Part shown: piece after piece, positions 1 to 14,140 of the stretch
Layout of the letters: every line of letters begins with the position of its first letter
How positions within the stretch are numbered: the first letter of the stretch is position 1
Assembly: GCA_029718625.1 (NCBI GenBank)
Contig: CM056379.1
Location: 56,723,487 to 56,787,486, forward strand
Origin: Synaphobranchus kaupii
Taxonomy: Eukaryota > Chordata > Actinopteri > Anguilliformes > Synaphobranchidae
Reading direction: 5' to 3'
Length of the DNA: 64,000 nucleotides
Notes under the pieces: model-generated
The model's input: the letters and a program-made list of their open reading frames with translations, nothing else
Databases searched by the model: none
What the model was told of the DNA's origin: nothing
Made by a program: the position numbers and the translations under genes

Positions 1-2042
<2,042 letters not shown>

Positions 2043-2063
2043 ACAAGACTACTACATACAGCA

Positions 2064-2087
2064 TGTGTGTGTGTGTGTGTGTGTGTG

Positions 2088-2122
<35 letters not shown>
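2064..2122. repeat. compound (TG)n-(TA)n microsatellite in the znf652 3'UTR
   Basis: About 12 TG units are followed by a short T-rich link and about 14 AT units, starting some 20 bases after the znf652 stop codon. It is a simple sequence repeat inside the presumed 3'UTR and is likely length-polymorphic. Confidence 0.9.
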
Positions 2123-2127
<5 letters not shown>

Positions 2128-2645
2128 AACACACATATAGATTTATAGTCTCTGTCCTTCACTGTTGGCTTCGGGTCATACTGTGTGTCTGAGCTCCACT
2201 GGAGGAAGGAGCCAACTTGAAGTGGACCCGTCTGTATCCATTGTTATCAATTTTCTGACCATTTGAGGATGTCAGTCTGGGTGTGTAAGCTGAGGCCAGG
2301 TGAATTGGCTGGGGTTGAAGGGGAGAGGCGTTACGTTTCCAGTCAGGGTCTCATCAACCGCCATGTTCGCTCCACATTGGTGCCAGATTTTTGCATTTTT
2401 CCTGTTCAGTTTCAGCGCTGTCGTGCCACCATCCCAAAAACGTGTTGCCCCTCACCCTAGTTTATTTGCGCGTTTTTACAGACACATTTCAGTAACATCT
2501 GTGACATTGAGAGAGTGTGGGTACTGGAAGAGCAGAAGGAAAGAGTGCTGCTTGGCTGTCTGCAGTGAAGGTTATCTGGAAGGTGTTCTTTGCCTGGGTT
2601 CCATCAAAGTATTTCCAATGAAAGTCAAGGCACTCCTCCATAAAA

Positions 2646-2651
2646 AATAAA
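2646..2651 (+). terminator. candidate polyadenylation signal for znf652
   Basis: AATAAA lies about 600 bases after the znf652 stop codon, inside an A-rich stretch and followed by T-rich sequence. Mammalian ZNF652 has a 3'UTR of several kilobases, so this may be only a proximal site. Confidence 0.35.
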
Positions 2652-2699
2652 AAGCCTTTATTATGTTGGAATATCCATACAGAACAGTTCTGACACACT

Positions 2700-4338
2700 A
2701 AGTGTGGGGACTGTTAGTCTGATGATTTTCGTGCACTAAGCAGGCATAAGAAAACACTTTAAATTGGTGATCATCTTGTTCTGTAATCATGACTTTGTTG
2801 AATTATTATGAAATGTTCTGTAAGGGTCTTTTATTGATATTCATGTATCATGTTCTCCCCAGAATATGATGTATAATAATCTCAACTCAATTGAAAACAC
2901 TAATGCACCCTAACTACAATATTTACATCATCTGTGGCAAAAGCCTTTTGACCGAACTCAATGGAGTCTTTGTAGCCCTTCACAAAAGCTTACCATTCCA
3001 GCACGGAGTACTTGACATTTGCTTTGCTTAGTTTTCCTGAAGCGACATCTGTAAACTACATCTGTCAGCTGAATTGACATGTTTTAAGTCTACATTCCTG
3101 GGATATTTCAACCCAGTGAGTATGCTCTGAATGCAGGCAGGCCGTTCTCATTAGTGTCTGACAAACGTATCTACTTTTGACCAATTCCTGAGGAATATAG
3201 AGTAGGTAAAGCTTAGCTGGTAAACTGGTAAGCACACGCCATGCATCTGTGGGTTTAGAATGTACAGCGTGCATTCTGTCGGTGTGGAATGGACCTTAAT
3301 ACTGCATTCTTGTCTATAATAGTGAAATGCAAAAACAGTGCCCTCTAGAAAAAGATTGCCCTCAACCACGTTCAATTTCAAACATCAAGGGCGACAGCAT
3401 TAACGTTATTTAATTTAAGTTTATTTCTGAAGAATGTCTCCTGGCCTTTCAATTCTCACACACGAATGGGGTCCCAACATAAAGACATTTGCACAGATAC
3501 GTGCACACACCTTCAGTTTGCCGTATAAAAAAAGTGAGAGAGAGGGAGAGAGAACAGGATGTCCTGTTATTTGAGCAATTTTAGTAAAGATATTAATTAT
3601 TATTATAATATACATGAGAAGTGGAATCTACTGGAAAAATTAACACCTTTCATACTTTCTCTGACTCTGGTATGTTTGTCAGAATTGAGCCTGCTCAAGA
3701 TTTTGTCAGAAAAACAATTAAATTAAGTTATATGTAACAGTAATGTGGAGCTTTTGCCATGTGTTCCGTCAGTGCTGTATAACTGTGTCCATTCCCAGTC
3801 ATGGTAAGAGCGACTGCAGTTTGTTCACCCCCCTGCGTCACGGCAGGTGTCCATGTGTCCCCTGCTGTGTGGGTTTCCACGCGTCACATTCTCTGAGTTT
3901 GGCAGATTGTCCGAATGCCTGTCGTCACTGAAGTATGAGCGAGCTTCCCTGTCTCCGTGTGAGCTATATATATCCTCTAAAATGGCCTAGGGCAGTAGTC
4001 CGGCCCTAGGCCATTTTAAGGTACGGCAGCAGGTGTTTCGGGTTCAATGAGTCCGAAGCTGAACTCTTTGCGAAGGTCTTCACAGGGTTATGTGGGTTGT
4101 TTATAAATAAATAAACAGTTTTGGGGTTTGCAACCCAAATGTTGCAGATTAATATCTTTGGTGGAGCACTGCTGTTTTACCCTTAAGCAAGTTACTGCTT
4201 CAGTGAATATCCAGCTGTATGAATGGATATGTTAAATCTAAGCTAAGGAAGTCGCATAGGATTCGGGCATCCAGTCATTCATCACGTTATATTTGCGGGA
4301 ATGATCACACAGTGCTGTCTTACTGCAGACCATAGTGC
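2700..4338. other. intergenic DNA with no gene; degenerate SINE piece near its end
   Basis: No coding region was recognised. From about 4175 to 4260 the words for 'cttaagcaagttactgcttcagtg' style SINE bodies (cttcagtgaatatccagctg, then a degenerate tail) resemble the body of a tRNA-derived fish SINE in plus orientation. A 15-bp hairpin lies at 3978-4018. Confidence 0.5.
3978..4018. repeat. 15-bp perfect inverted repeat with 11-base loop
   Basis: The arms are 3978-3992 (TAAAATGGCCTAGGG) and its exact reverse complement at 4004-4018, separated by an 11-base spacer. No flanking target duplication was found, so its origin is unknown. A transposon remnant or a transcribed hairpin are both possible. 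Confidence 0.8.
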
Positions 4339-4346
4339 TTGTACAG

Positions 4347-4872
4347 CAGTGGCGGCTCCTGAGCTGAAAACTGAGGAGGCCAAAAACTTCCCTTTAAATT
4401 GATTATTGGTCCTAATCTTTTTTCAATCATTTTCCTTGATTAACAAGTGTGCCAATGATCTGAATAATCCATTTGCAGGTGAAAAGTGCGGAGAACAAAG
4501 AGCACATGTATCCACAATTATAATGTTGATTAAAATGTGCACAATTTTGCGATGCAAGTTAAAAGAATTTAATTACTTGCCTAATAGCCTAATTGAGAAC
4601 TGGCTACATTCGATAGCAAAGAGTAATTTGTGAATTAAACGCTGATGTAGCCTATTGTTAATCAAGGAAGCTGATTGAAAAATGATTGAGACCAATAATC
4701 AGTTTAAGGGGAAGTGTTCTGCCTCCTCAATTTTCAGCTCAGGAGCCGCCACTGTTCAGATCATTGGCACACTTGTTAATCAAGGAAAATGATTGAAAAA
4801 AGATTAGGACCAATAATCAATTTAAAGGGAAGTTTTTGGCCTCCTCAGTTTTCAGCTCAGGAGCCGCCACTG
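4347..4872. mobile_element. non-autonomous hAT-type element (MITE) with duplicated right end
   Basis: The ends are inverted: CAGTGGCGGCTCCTGAGC at 4347 and its complement ending at 4872. The element is flanked by an exact 8-bp duplication TTGTACAG (4339-4346 and 4873-4880), which is the hAT hallmark. The first roughly 120 bases recur inverted at the right end. A second, diverged right end lies at about 4660-4755, just inside the terminal one, so two right termini are in tandem. No transposase is encoded. By inference it was moved by a hAT transposase elsewhere in the genome. Confidence 0.9.
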
Positions 4873-5002
4873 TTGTACAGTATGTGTGACTGCATTTACT
4901 TAAATTGCTGTACTTAATTTTCTATTCATAGTTGTCACCTTCTTAGTGGCTTGCTGTTGACAGAAGATGTCCCGTTAAACCTTGCTTCACACTGAGCTCA
5001 GA

Positions 5003-5163
<161 letters not shown>

Positions 5164-6149
5164 GTTTATCTGTCTGTGAGAGGGGAAGAAGGGCTCTTGT
5201 GGCATAGAGCACAGTGTGTAATCAAAAGATTCTTCAGTCATATTTGTCAGTGGGTGTGCTCAGCTTTGTTGAGATGGACTGCCTGCCATCCATAAATAAA
5301 CTGCCGTGTGGAAGTGTGTGCGCTGCATTGTCTTGACACACAGTGATTTGCTGGCCTGGACTGTGAGCTATGGTTGGAAGAAGCCTGGTTAGCTCTCTGT
5401 GGTTATTTACCCTGTTATCTGTTCCTTCGGGTTCTGGGTCTTTATCACCTGCCATATCTACATTTTAAGTGCTGGGAGTTATCCTCTGGAGACGAACAGA
5501 GAAGGGAAATGACTTATCTAAACAAAATGAAATCAACTGTGCTGCTGCAGCATTACTGATTTGTATATCAGCTAAATCTTCTGCAATTCACAGAGTTTGT
5601 CATGTGGTGAAGGGATAGTGTTGCAAAGCATTGTGCGTAAGTATTGAAATGTAGGCGGGAGTATGAGAGGATTGGGGAAAGGGTTTGTAAATCCAGTTGG
5701 AGATGGCCAGTGAGGGACTCTAGGGGACATTGGGGGGGGGGGGGGGGTTGATTCAGCTTTATTCCAGGATTGACACTGGAACAGATTGTGCAAATGGGAG
5801 TAAGATGCCCTTGATGGGGTTTCTTCACTGACTGCATGTCTGTCCCACAAGCGTCCCTCCTCCTCTCCACCCCTCATCTGTTATCATAAATATTTGAGGG
5901 CTTATTTCACACTTATATTGGGGGGGTCGTGTTGAATGTTCCATATTTTTTCAGTTTCTATTTTTTAATCCCCTCATGATTACACAAGTGTATATGTAAT
6001 AATACGATCTTGGGTATTTGCAGTAATGTGCAAATAATAATGTGGTCAAATTTAATTTTTAAGTTATAGAATCAAGAGATTAATACTACAGATTAATAAT
6101 ATTTTTTTGCAAGGAACTAGTGTAATTATTTATTTTTAAACAAATAAAT

Positions 6150-6346
6150 GTAGGCATATAGCAGACACTTTTATTTAGAGTGACGGACACAGATGACATT
6201 ATTTTACACACAATCCTATTTACCGAAGCAGTTCAGGTTATATAGCTTGCGCAAGGCTACAAAGGAAGCGCCCCCACCTGGGAATGAAACCTTCAGCTGC
6301 AAGCACAGTTCCCTAACCAGTATGTTACACTGGCACCCTTCCAGTT
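6150..6346 (-). mobile_element. degenerate tRNA-derived SINE, antisense
   Basis: Read on the minus strand, it has a tRNA-like head (GTGTAACATACTGGTTAGGG), a degenerate B box near 6280, the words for 'cttgcgcaagctatata', and a tail resembling 'ctctaaataaaagtgtctgc'. That tail is the common 3' end shared by fish L2 LINEs and their SINEs. It is heavily mutated and no target duplication is evident. Confidence 0.6.
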
Positions 6347-9300
6347 TTCACTGCCAGTGAAATCAGGAGCAAAAACACTGTCGACTGTCTTCCATGATGA
6401 AATATGTTGTCCATAAACATTGTTAGCAATACGTTTTTGAATGGTGGCAAAACAATAAAAGTTGTGATGTCTAGTATCATATTTCTACATGTATTCAATG
6501 CACTTTCTACTAAAATCAATGTCAGTTAAAAAATAAAGAGGTCTTTATTCTTTAAAGATATCTTGCAAAAGTTATTTTTTGTGTATTTTAACAACTTAGT
6601 ACTGCATTGTGTATTGTTCTCGTAAACCTAAACAAGTCTGCAAGTTCAAGTTTTTTTTTTTTTAGCAGAAAATGTTGGGCCTTTCATAATACTTAGGGCT
6701 TTCTGCTGAATTGTAAATGAATGATTTGGCCATAATTATCACATTATCTGTGATGTCCCCTTGCTTATGTTCAGAAATCATTTGCGATTTTACGATATTC
6801 TGTGAAATTAGATGCCAGTTGGCCTCAAATTCTTTGTAATTGTTCCAGAGTTCTGTGCATATTCTTTTGTTTGAGATATATTCTACAGGATTTCCCCAGT
6901 GTTTTTAAAAAAATGTGTTACCAATTTTTCATCTCTTTTGTAGGACAGAGAGGTATTGATTATTTACAGGTGAGGCTGAACACACTAGGTAAGTCATTCC
7001 TTTTTTGTGTTTGTTAATGTACTGAATGGATTAGCACATTTCTACAGGTTTTTGGAAAATGTTTTCTTGGTCATGGTGTCATTTGTAATTGGACAGAACT
7101 TGTCATTATTACTACAGTCATGTAGCTTGTAGAGTTTGTGGTGGTTTTAATAGCCTGCTATTTTTTGCTCTGGAGGGAGGTTTGGTGCTAAGTTAACCAT
7201 GCTACTGTCCTCTTGGCCCATATATCCACTTTATTGTTTTATGCAGTGGAGGAATGTGCTATTGGGTATTCGGTTTTAATATCAGATCTGCAAGGGCAAT
7301 GTTATTAAATACAATTTATTTTATTTTATGTTTCATTGGCTTTCCACCACGCTTTTAATGTTTTGGCACTGTAGGCATTTATAATTTCAATTACCATCAT
7401 GGTGTAAAAGCTGTGTACATAACACAGAATGTAAAATCAACATTAGAAGAAGCCAGAACTCAGACCTGAAAATGTGTAAGCAGCAGGCAATTATGGCGGA
7501 ATGGAAGCTTAGGTATGTGTGGGTAGCCTAGGCCTGTATTTTATTGTGATTTCTTGGCAGAGGAAAGTGGTGGGGGTGAAACTACCTCCTCCATCCTTTC
7601 CTGCTGACTGGGGATTTGCCTTCTCTACATAGGATGGATAACTGCTGGCTACAGGGTACAAGAGGAGGCCTTGGACTCCAGGTTTAATGAGACCATAGAG
7701 ATTAAAGGGGTGGCATAGAGAGGAGTCCACAGAGGGGACACGTAGGGGATTTCTTTAGAAGGGATGGGACCCAAGACTGCCAATGGAAGTTATTAGTAGA
7801 CTCAGAGTTTGAGCTGATGCCCATAAAAACTAAGATGAAGTAATGCTCAGAGGTCATAGTCAGAGGTATGTGCTTACCTGAACACAAGGTCTTCTTTTGC
7901 AGGCCCGAGGTGTTAATTCATTGGAGAAGAGTGAGGAAATCTGTAATGAAGTTGCTGTAGAGAGATGACTGACAGGTGACGAATCTGAAGCCCCATCTTT
8001 CCTCTTTCTGTAATGAAACGGGAAAGGTGGGGCATCAGCTTCAGATTTGTGGAAACCTGTAGGACAATGGGGGTAGGGGTGGGCAGCTAGCAGTTTTGCA
8101 GCTTAATTAATAAGGATGGAATTAAATGAAATTGATGACAGCTGGAAGGACTGAAAATGACCACTGGGAATAGGCTAGCGGCATGTGTTCTTCTCACCAT
8201 GCCCAGAGGGGAATGAGCTGGTTTTGGCATGCAAAACCAGCCAGGAATGGAAGCAAAAAATGCATCTACATCACTAGCGTAACTAACGGGGGGCAGGGAG
8301 GGCACGCCCCCCTGGAGGCAAAATGCCAAGAGCCGGGCCCTCAGCCGCTTGGAGGCAAACGCATACATTTTAAATTAAATTAAAATTAAAAATGAATTAT
8401 TGTCAACAGTGTGGGCATAACTGAACAAAATATAGGCAAAAAATTTAAAACAATATAAATTATTTTTCGTTAATATAATTCATAGGCTATTACGTTGTTT
8501 GACTTCCACAAATGCACATTGCACTCATGTTCGTTTCCGACGTCAGTTAGCAGAACAGTCAAAAAGGAAACAAACATCGCAAAACATAGCCTAAACAAAA
8601 AGAACAGCGGGAGAAAACAAAAGCTCCGTTAACATGTGTAGCCTACCACTAACTAACTTCTTTTGAAGCATAATCAACCAAAGGAGGGCTCAAGTTGAGT
8701 GTCTCATTTTGGAGAACGGAATAAACAAGTTTACAAGGGCAAAAGAACGAAGAATTGACCTGTAAGAAAGACCTCGACCACGTAGGCTAGACAAGGAAAC
8801 GCAATGAATTAACTTTTTTTGACGTATGCTATAACATTTTAAATATACTAGGCTACATAAATGTAAATGAATGAATTAACTGAATATTCAATTTCTCACT
8901 AGACCTACTGTGTCAAAATGAACGATTTTGTTTTGTGTAGACATAAACATTAGCCTGGCCTACACTTTGTATTTTCAAAAGCAAAATAAGATGACGAGTT
9001 CAACGCATAGGACCCCATTGAATGTCATAGCAAATTGATTTGTTTTTGTCAGAATAATAGCCTAAAAAACATATTTTTTTGTAAATCTATATATGCAGAC
9101 ATGAATTAGCTATAGGCCTAGGTACTATTGCTACTGAGTGTAGGCCTATTAGCTACTTGCCTGAAGTGATTAATGTTATATCAACATTTTAGAGAGATGA
9201 GTTAGGCTATTTCTGTAGGCTATTGCTGCCTTCAAGTGCTCTTCGGAAGCCATTTCCCAGTTGACGCATTCACATGCTCCGAAATCGGAATTAGGCTACC

Positions 9301-10759
9301 AGCAAACATGGATGTCTAGAAAGTAAATGTTTCTTTTGATCCTTTACGAATAAAGAAATACATAGAGAGTTGCTATCACTTTCTGCATGATAAAGACGGG
9401 GAAATTAAACGTAGAGAGCCATTTATGATATATTAAAGTATATTTTACTGGTTGTGTGCTGTATGTGCGTGACCATCAATATGATAATCTGTCTGGTTGC
9501 ATTGTCATATGTGAATATATCGTATTTTCTGCCATTTCTGCACAGCTATTTAATGGACCTTATATAGCTGATTTACAGGGGATTGCTATGTGCAAACATA
9601 GGCCTATTATTTCCATCTGAAAGTCCCCCAAGACTACATAAAAGCCTGGTTACTTTCAGAAGGGCTAGATTAGTTGGTATAAAGAAGTGTGCTCGGACAC
9701 AAAAGTTTTTGACCAAGGCATTTACCTACCCGTTTTAAACAAAAAAAAAAAAATTTCTGTCCACATACTGAAAAACTGTGCAGACCACTTTTTTTCTTGT
9801 GCAATTACATAGCTCCACAGACTTGTAGCAAAAACTCTTAACTAAATTTTCTGAGTGAGAATTTATTCAATTTCCAACCTGTCTAAAGCAAGATTAAATA
9901 ACATACCATATTCCACACCAAGGACCACACCAGGTTTTTGCCGGGCACCAGGCCGGCCTAGAACAGCGAATGTTGCTAACTGACTGACTGTCTACCTTGT
10001 TGAACATCTCCCGAGAAGTGGTGTAAATAGGCAGAGTAAATGGTGGTAGTATAATGATCTTGCGGGTTACCTAGCAACTGACGCCGTTTGTTTCATATCG
10101 TGCACAGCTGATCGGTAACATCACAGTAGAAGTGCACACAATGCTGGGGCAGAATATTTAATATTTCAAAAGAAATCAACATCAACTTGTAATTGCAGAA
10201 GCTGAAATGGATGATGAAGGACACTTGTTTAACTTAGAATATCTTAGTTACATCAACACTGAGCTAGCTTGTTAAACAATCGTACGTTAGTCATCTTTGT
10301 CGTTGTAATTTCTTAATCATTAGGCTACATATTGGTCTTGATTATTCTGCGAATTAATTGTTTGATTAGCTAGGCTACTCAAGCCAAATAAACAGAAACA
10401 AGTTTAATGCTGTCGTCTATACCCCGATTTTTCCAGCTCACCAGCTATCAATAGGCTACATATAGGCTAATAAGTCAGCTACACATTTTATGACCCAAAG
10501 AAAATGCTAGCACAGAAAAACATTAATTGATATTTGTTATTCAGTTCATTTGCTTGATAATTAAGAAATATAAATGGAAACAGGCCAACTTGACACTAAT
10601 ATCCGTATAAAGGTAAGGTTATAGGTTACAGGTCCGCCACTGGATCATAATGTAGGCTAGTTGACATGGACATCATTTGTCCACTCTGTAACTGCAAAAG
10701 GACAGCACTCGAGTAGCCTACTGTTTGGTTTATTTTGCCAAAATATCTTTAGGAAACAA
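6347..10759. other. gene-free intergenic DNA rich in TAGGCTA words
   Basis: About 4.4 kb with no recognisable exon, RNA or element. It is notable for many copies of TAGGCTA/TAGCCTA, typical of AT-rich fish intergenic sequence. CACTAGCGTAAC at about 8271 and GTCCGCCACTGG at about 10633 weakly resemble inverted hAT termini, but no matching 8-bp duplication was found. Confidence 0.5.
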
Positions 10760-10781
10760 CGTGTAAATGTACATAGCGAAC

Positions 10782-11084
10782 GGTAACTATGTTCTATGAG
10801 TTCCGGATGACTATTAGGGTCATCAATATGGATGGACCTTCTGGGGCCAGATGCATTGAGACTTTCATACCAGAATTTGTCATGGTACATGACCTCTGCG
10901 TAGTGATGTAATTCCTCCCATAAAGGGGGGAGCGTCACTGCAGAAATCCTCGGAACACTTTTCTTGCCCTTAAAAGGTCCCAAGTGACTATGATCGCTAA
11001 TTGTCATCCGGAACTCATAGAACATTGTTACCGTCGTAACTGTTCGTTCTATTTTGTTCCTCCGACCATTAGGGTCATCAATAT
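10782..11084. repeat. DIRS 3'-terminal inverted and direct repeats
   Basis: 10782-10811 and 11003-11032 are 30-base inverted repeats differing at about one base. ATTAGGGTCATCAATAT occurs directly at 10813-10829 and 11068-11084. This arrangement fits the inverted terminal repeat and internal complementary region that DIRS elements use to make circular DNA. The matching repeat at the element's 5' end is not visible. Confidence 0.65.
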
Positions 11085-11099
11085 GAATGACTAATACCC

Positions 11100-12242
11100 A
11101 AAATATCAGGAGGGACCATCATCCTTACGTGGATGCCAAGGCTGCAGGTAAGTCGGTTGCACTGACCGTTGAGCCTGGCGCCACATTGACGTGATAAAAC
11201 CTCGCAAATATGCAGGGGGAAGCCCACGTCGCCGCCTCACAATTTTTGAGGTACGCCTTTCAGGGCTACCCATGAGGAGCCATACTTCTTGTGGATCGGC
11301 CCTGAATATCAATAGGCGAGGGCTTATAGCGCTAGCCTCATAGGCCGTAGCTATCGCCTTCACTACCTATCGGGAGAGGCTCTGAGCCGAGAGCGCTGTC
11401 CCTTTAGTCTTGCCGTTGCAAACAAAGAGTTGGCCTGTACATCTGACGGAAGCGGTAGCTTCGATGTAGCATCGCAGCGCACGCACTGGACATATCAGGT
11501 GTGCGTCCCGAAGGTCCTCGTCTGGCAGGGGGCCAAGCGCAGCGAGCTTCATCGACTGGTTGATGTGAAATGCCAAAACGATTTTGAGCTGGAACGATGG
11601 ATTAGGCCGCAGTGTGACTCCTGATTCGGCCGGCCTCCACCTTAGACACTCTGCGCTGATTGCGAGAGTGCAGAGCTCACCAACGCATCTTGCTGATGCC
11701 ATCGCTAGCAGAAACACTGTCTTAAAAGAAAGCCACTTAAAGCTGATCATCTCGAGAGGCTCATAGGGCTGAACCGTGAGCGCTCTCAACACCAAGGGGA
11801 GATCCCAGGAGGGAACTACCAGTGACCTCGCAGGTCTCAGCCGCCGGGCACCCTTCAGGAACCGGCTGACAAGGTAATGGCTCCCTGCAGGCTTGTTATG
11901 TACCCAGACATGCCTGCTGGATATGGCAGCCGCATAGATTTTCAGTGTGCTTCCTGCTTTCCCGTTATCAAGTAAGGACTGTAAGAAGTCCAATAGTACA
12001 GGAGCCTGACAGTGTACGGGGTCTGCACCTTCCCCTAAGCACCATGTGCTAAATAGCTGCCACATATACCCATAGGCCCTCCTCGTAGAGGGGGCTCTGG
12101 AGTTGAGTAGCGTCCGCTGGACGGGGGAGCCACACTCCTTTATCAAAGGGTCGGGCCCCTCAGTGGCCATACCCAGAGATTCATTATGTTTGGCCGAGGG
12201 TGCCAAACAGTGCCGCTCTGTTGTGATAACAGATCCTCCCAA
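11100..12242 (-). pseudogene. DIRS tyrosine recombinase (broken)
   Basis: The 291-residue ORF at 12242-11367 starts with an N-terminal core-binding region (S-T-R-R-A-Y-G-Y-M-W-Q-L-F-S) and runs through the first catalytic region, around A-S-A-R-C-V-G-E-L. The frame then shifts to a second piece at 11363-11106 ending near L-Q-P-W-H-P-R-K-D. The RxxR-type segment lies at 11287-11298 and reads R-S-T-R where DIRS recombinases usually have H-x-x-R. The catalytic tyrosine context F-A-R-F-Y-H lies around 11190-11205, in a different frame. In DIRS elements this enzyme inserts the circular cDNA by site-specific recombination instead of an integrase. This copy cannot be functional. Confidence 0.85.
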
Positions 12243-12837
12243 ACTGGTATTTTCCAGGGCGGATCGTAAACAAGGCAGAGGACTCGTGCGCTAATGCGTC
12301 TATCCCCAGGGGACTTGAATACTCGTTCAGGGAGAACCACGGAGTTGAGCAATGAGTGGAGTCTTGAGAGGCAATCAGGTCTGTCTGAGCACGACCGAAA
12401 GCGCCGCCATATCTTCTCACCGCCTCGGGGTGGAGATACCATTCACCGGGATGAATCTCCTGGTGAGTCAGTACATATGCTGGGCGTTCCGAATACCTGG
12501 TAGCTGTACAGCATGCAGAGGTAAGTCTAGGAAGTGTCCACATTAGGAGACGCTGGGTCACTTCTAACGATGGGCGGGACTTCAAACCACCTTGATGATT
12601 TATGTGATATACTGCTGAGGTGTTGTCTGACCTCACCATCACATATTTGCCCCATAATACGGGCAAAAAGTATCTTAGTGTTAAAAAATACTGCTTGAAG
12701 TTCGAGCACGTTGATATTGTCCGACTGATGCAGTTCGTGACCATAACCCCTGAGCTGGGTGGTGCTGGCACACAGCCCCCCAGCCCGGTCAGTGAAGGCA
12801 TCTGTCATTATGACCACACGTCATGAGGGTATAACCC
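12184..12837 (-). pseudogene. DIRS RNase H domain
   Basis: The minus-strand reading shows the RNase H signature blocks in order: M-T-D-A-F-T-D-R-A-G-G (first Asp), N-V-L-E-L-Q-A-V-F (Glu), and V-R-S-D-N-T-S-A-V-Y-H-I-N (second Asp). The first two blocks and the third lie in two overlapping frames, at 12817-12527 and 12801-12184, so at least one frameshift is present. In an intact element it would degrade the RNA strand during reverse transcription. Confidence 0.85.
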
Positions 12838-12856
12838 CCATCTGGACCACTTCTTT

Positions 12857-13172
12857 TTTTTTTGTTTTTTTATTTGTTTCTGATTTTTCCCCATTTTTCT
12901 CCCAATTTAGTAGCCAATTGAACCCCTATTCTAATTCAATTTCCCCCCGTGTAGCAACCGCTAGAGAACCCCCGCTACACAACCCTGTCAGCCGGTAGTA
13001 GGAAGGAGGTCGCCACGTCCTCTACAAGGCGCGACTCCTCGAGCTCCTGACCGTGAATCCAGCTTGCCCAGGGCCGCTATGCATGCAGCGATTCTCTCCG
13101 AGCCCCTCCCCCCACCCGGAAGCAGCCGCCAATTGCTGCTCCCACAGGGCGCCGGCCATGCTCGGATCGGAT
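12857..13172 (-). mobile_element. SINE-like retroelement nested in the DIRS pol region
   Basis: The insert is flanked by a 10-bp direct repeat CCACTTCTTT (12847-12856 and 13173-13182) and ends, on the minus strand, in an A-rich tail next to one repeat. The DIRS coding sequence is interrupted here and resumes beyond it. The minus-strand 3' part contains CAATTGGCTACTAAATTGGG, a phrase I associate with abundant fish SINEs. The head is GC-rich and I cannot assign it to a particular RNA. It is non-coding. Confidence 0.75.
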
Positions 13173-13182
13173 CCACTTCTTT

Positions 13183-14140
13183 TAGGCAGCTCACTCGTCG
13201 CCATGGGTGGAGTAGCCCGCAAAATCGACCCGTTACCCTGATTTGGGTGTGACGGTCCCACCTGGGGTGCAGCGACGTGGCGTTCAACCAGCGTTGAAGT
13301 GGCCTGGCTGTCAGGAGTCCGAGAGGCACGACTGCATGTTGAGATTAGGCCCATAAGGCTCTGAAAAGCCCTCATTTTGAGGAACCGATTCATTCAGAAC
13401 TGAGACACCACGTGAAGTACAGTAGTTATGCGACGGGGCGTCAATGGTGCCTTTGTGCTTTTTGAATCGAGCAGCAGACCGATGTATTCGATTGACAGTA
13501 TCGGAATCAGCTGGCTCTTGCCATAATTGACGTTGATGCCTTGGCAACATGCTCCAAAATCTTGGCAGTGTGTGAGCGCCATACCGTACGATTCTGCGCA
13601 TATCAGCTAATCGTCAAGATATGGCATAATTCTCAGCATTCTCAGCCTGAGCCGCGATAGAACCATGCTCATACAGCGAGTAAAACACACGTGGGGGCTA
13701 GAGACAGACCGAACGGGAGTACATCAAACTCGTATGCTCGACCCCGGAATGCAAATCGTAGGAAAACGACAATGCTCCACCCAGATAGGAAGTGGAAATA
13801 TGTATTTTTCAAATCCACAGCCGTGAACCAATTTACTGATCGTACGGCGTGTATAACGTCTACTGTCCAGAGCATCCGGAAAGTGTATCATTTTAGATAC
13901 GTATTTAAGTCACTCAGATCCAGAACCGGTCTGAGGAGCCCATCCTTTTTCGGTATTAGAAAATAGGTTGAGTAAAAGCCACTGAGCCGCTCATAAGGCG
14001 GTACTAGTGACACGGCGCCCTTTTTCAGGAGGCCTGTAATCTCCTGTCCCAAGCTTCTCTACTGGGCGGGGTTCAGACCGCATGTATATCTGACCCCAGA
14101 AAATCTTGGGAGCCGACGGTTGAACTGGAGGCGGTATCAT
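13183..14140 (-). pseudogene. DIRS reverse transcriptase domain (broken)
   Basis: The segment 13875-13669 reads F-T-A-V-D-L-K-N-T-Y-F-H-F and then E-F-D-V-L-P-F-G-L-S-L-A-P. These are the palm motifs of a DIRS/gypsy-like reverse transcriptase, in which the first is normally D-L-K-D-A-Y-F. Further pieces in other frames (13601-13311 and 13393-13022) continue towards RNase H. The expected Y-x-D-D-like block near 13600 is damaged. Stops and shifts occur every few hundred bases. Confidence 0.85.

Noticed and set aside
8271..10644. A 2.4-kb element bounded by CACTAGCGTAAC and the inverse of CAGTGGCGGACC
   Set aside because: The termini match at only about 8 of 12 positions and the flanking octamers differ; no internal coding support.
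10657..11025. 122-residue minus-strand ORF
   Set aside because: It spans the DIRS terminal inverted repeats and has no known domain or composition of a real protein; an ORF by chance in a repeat.
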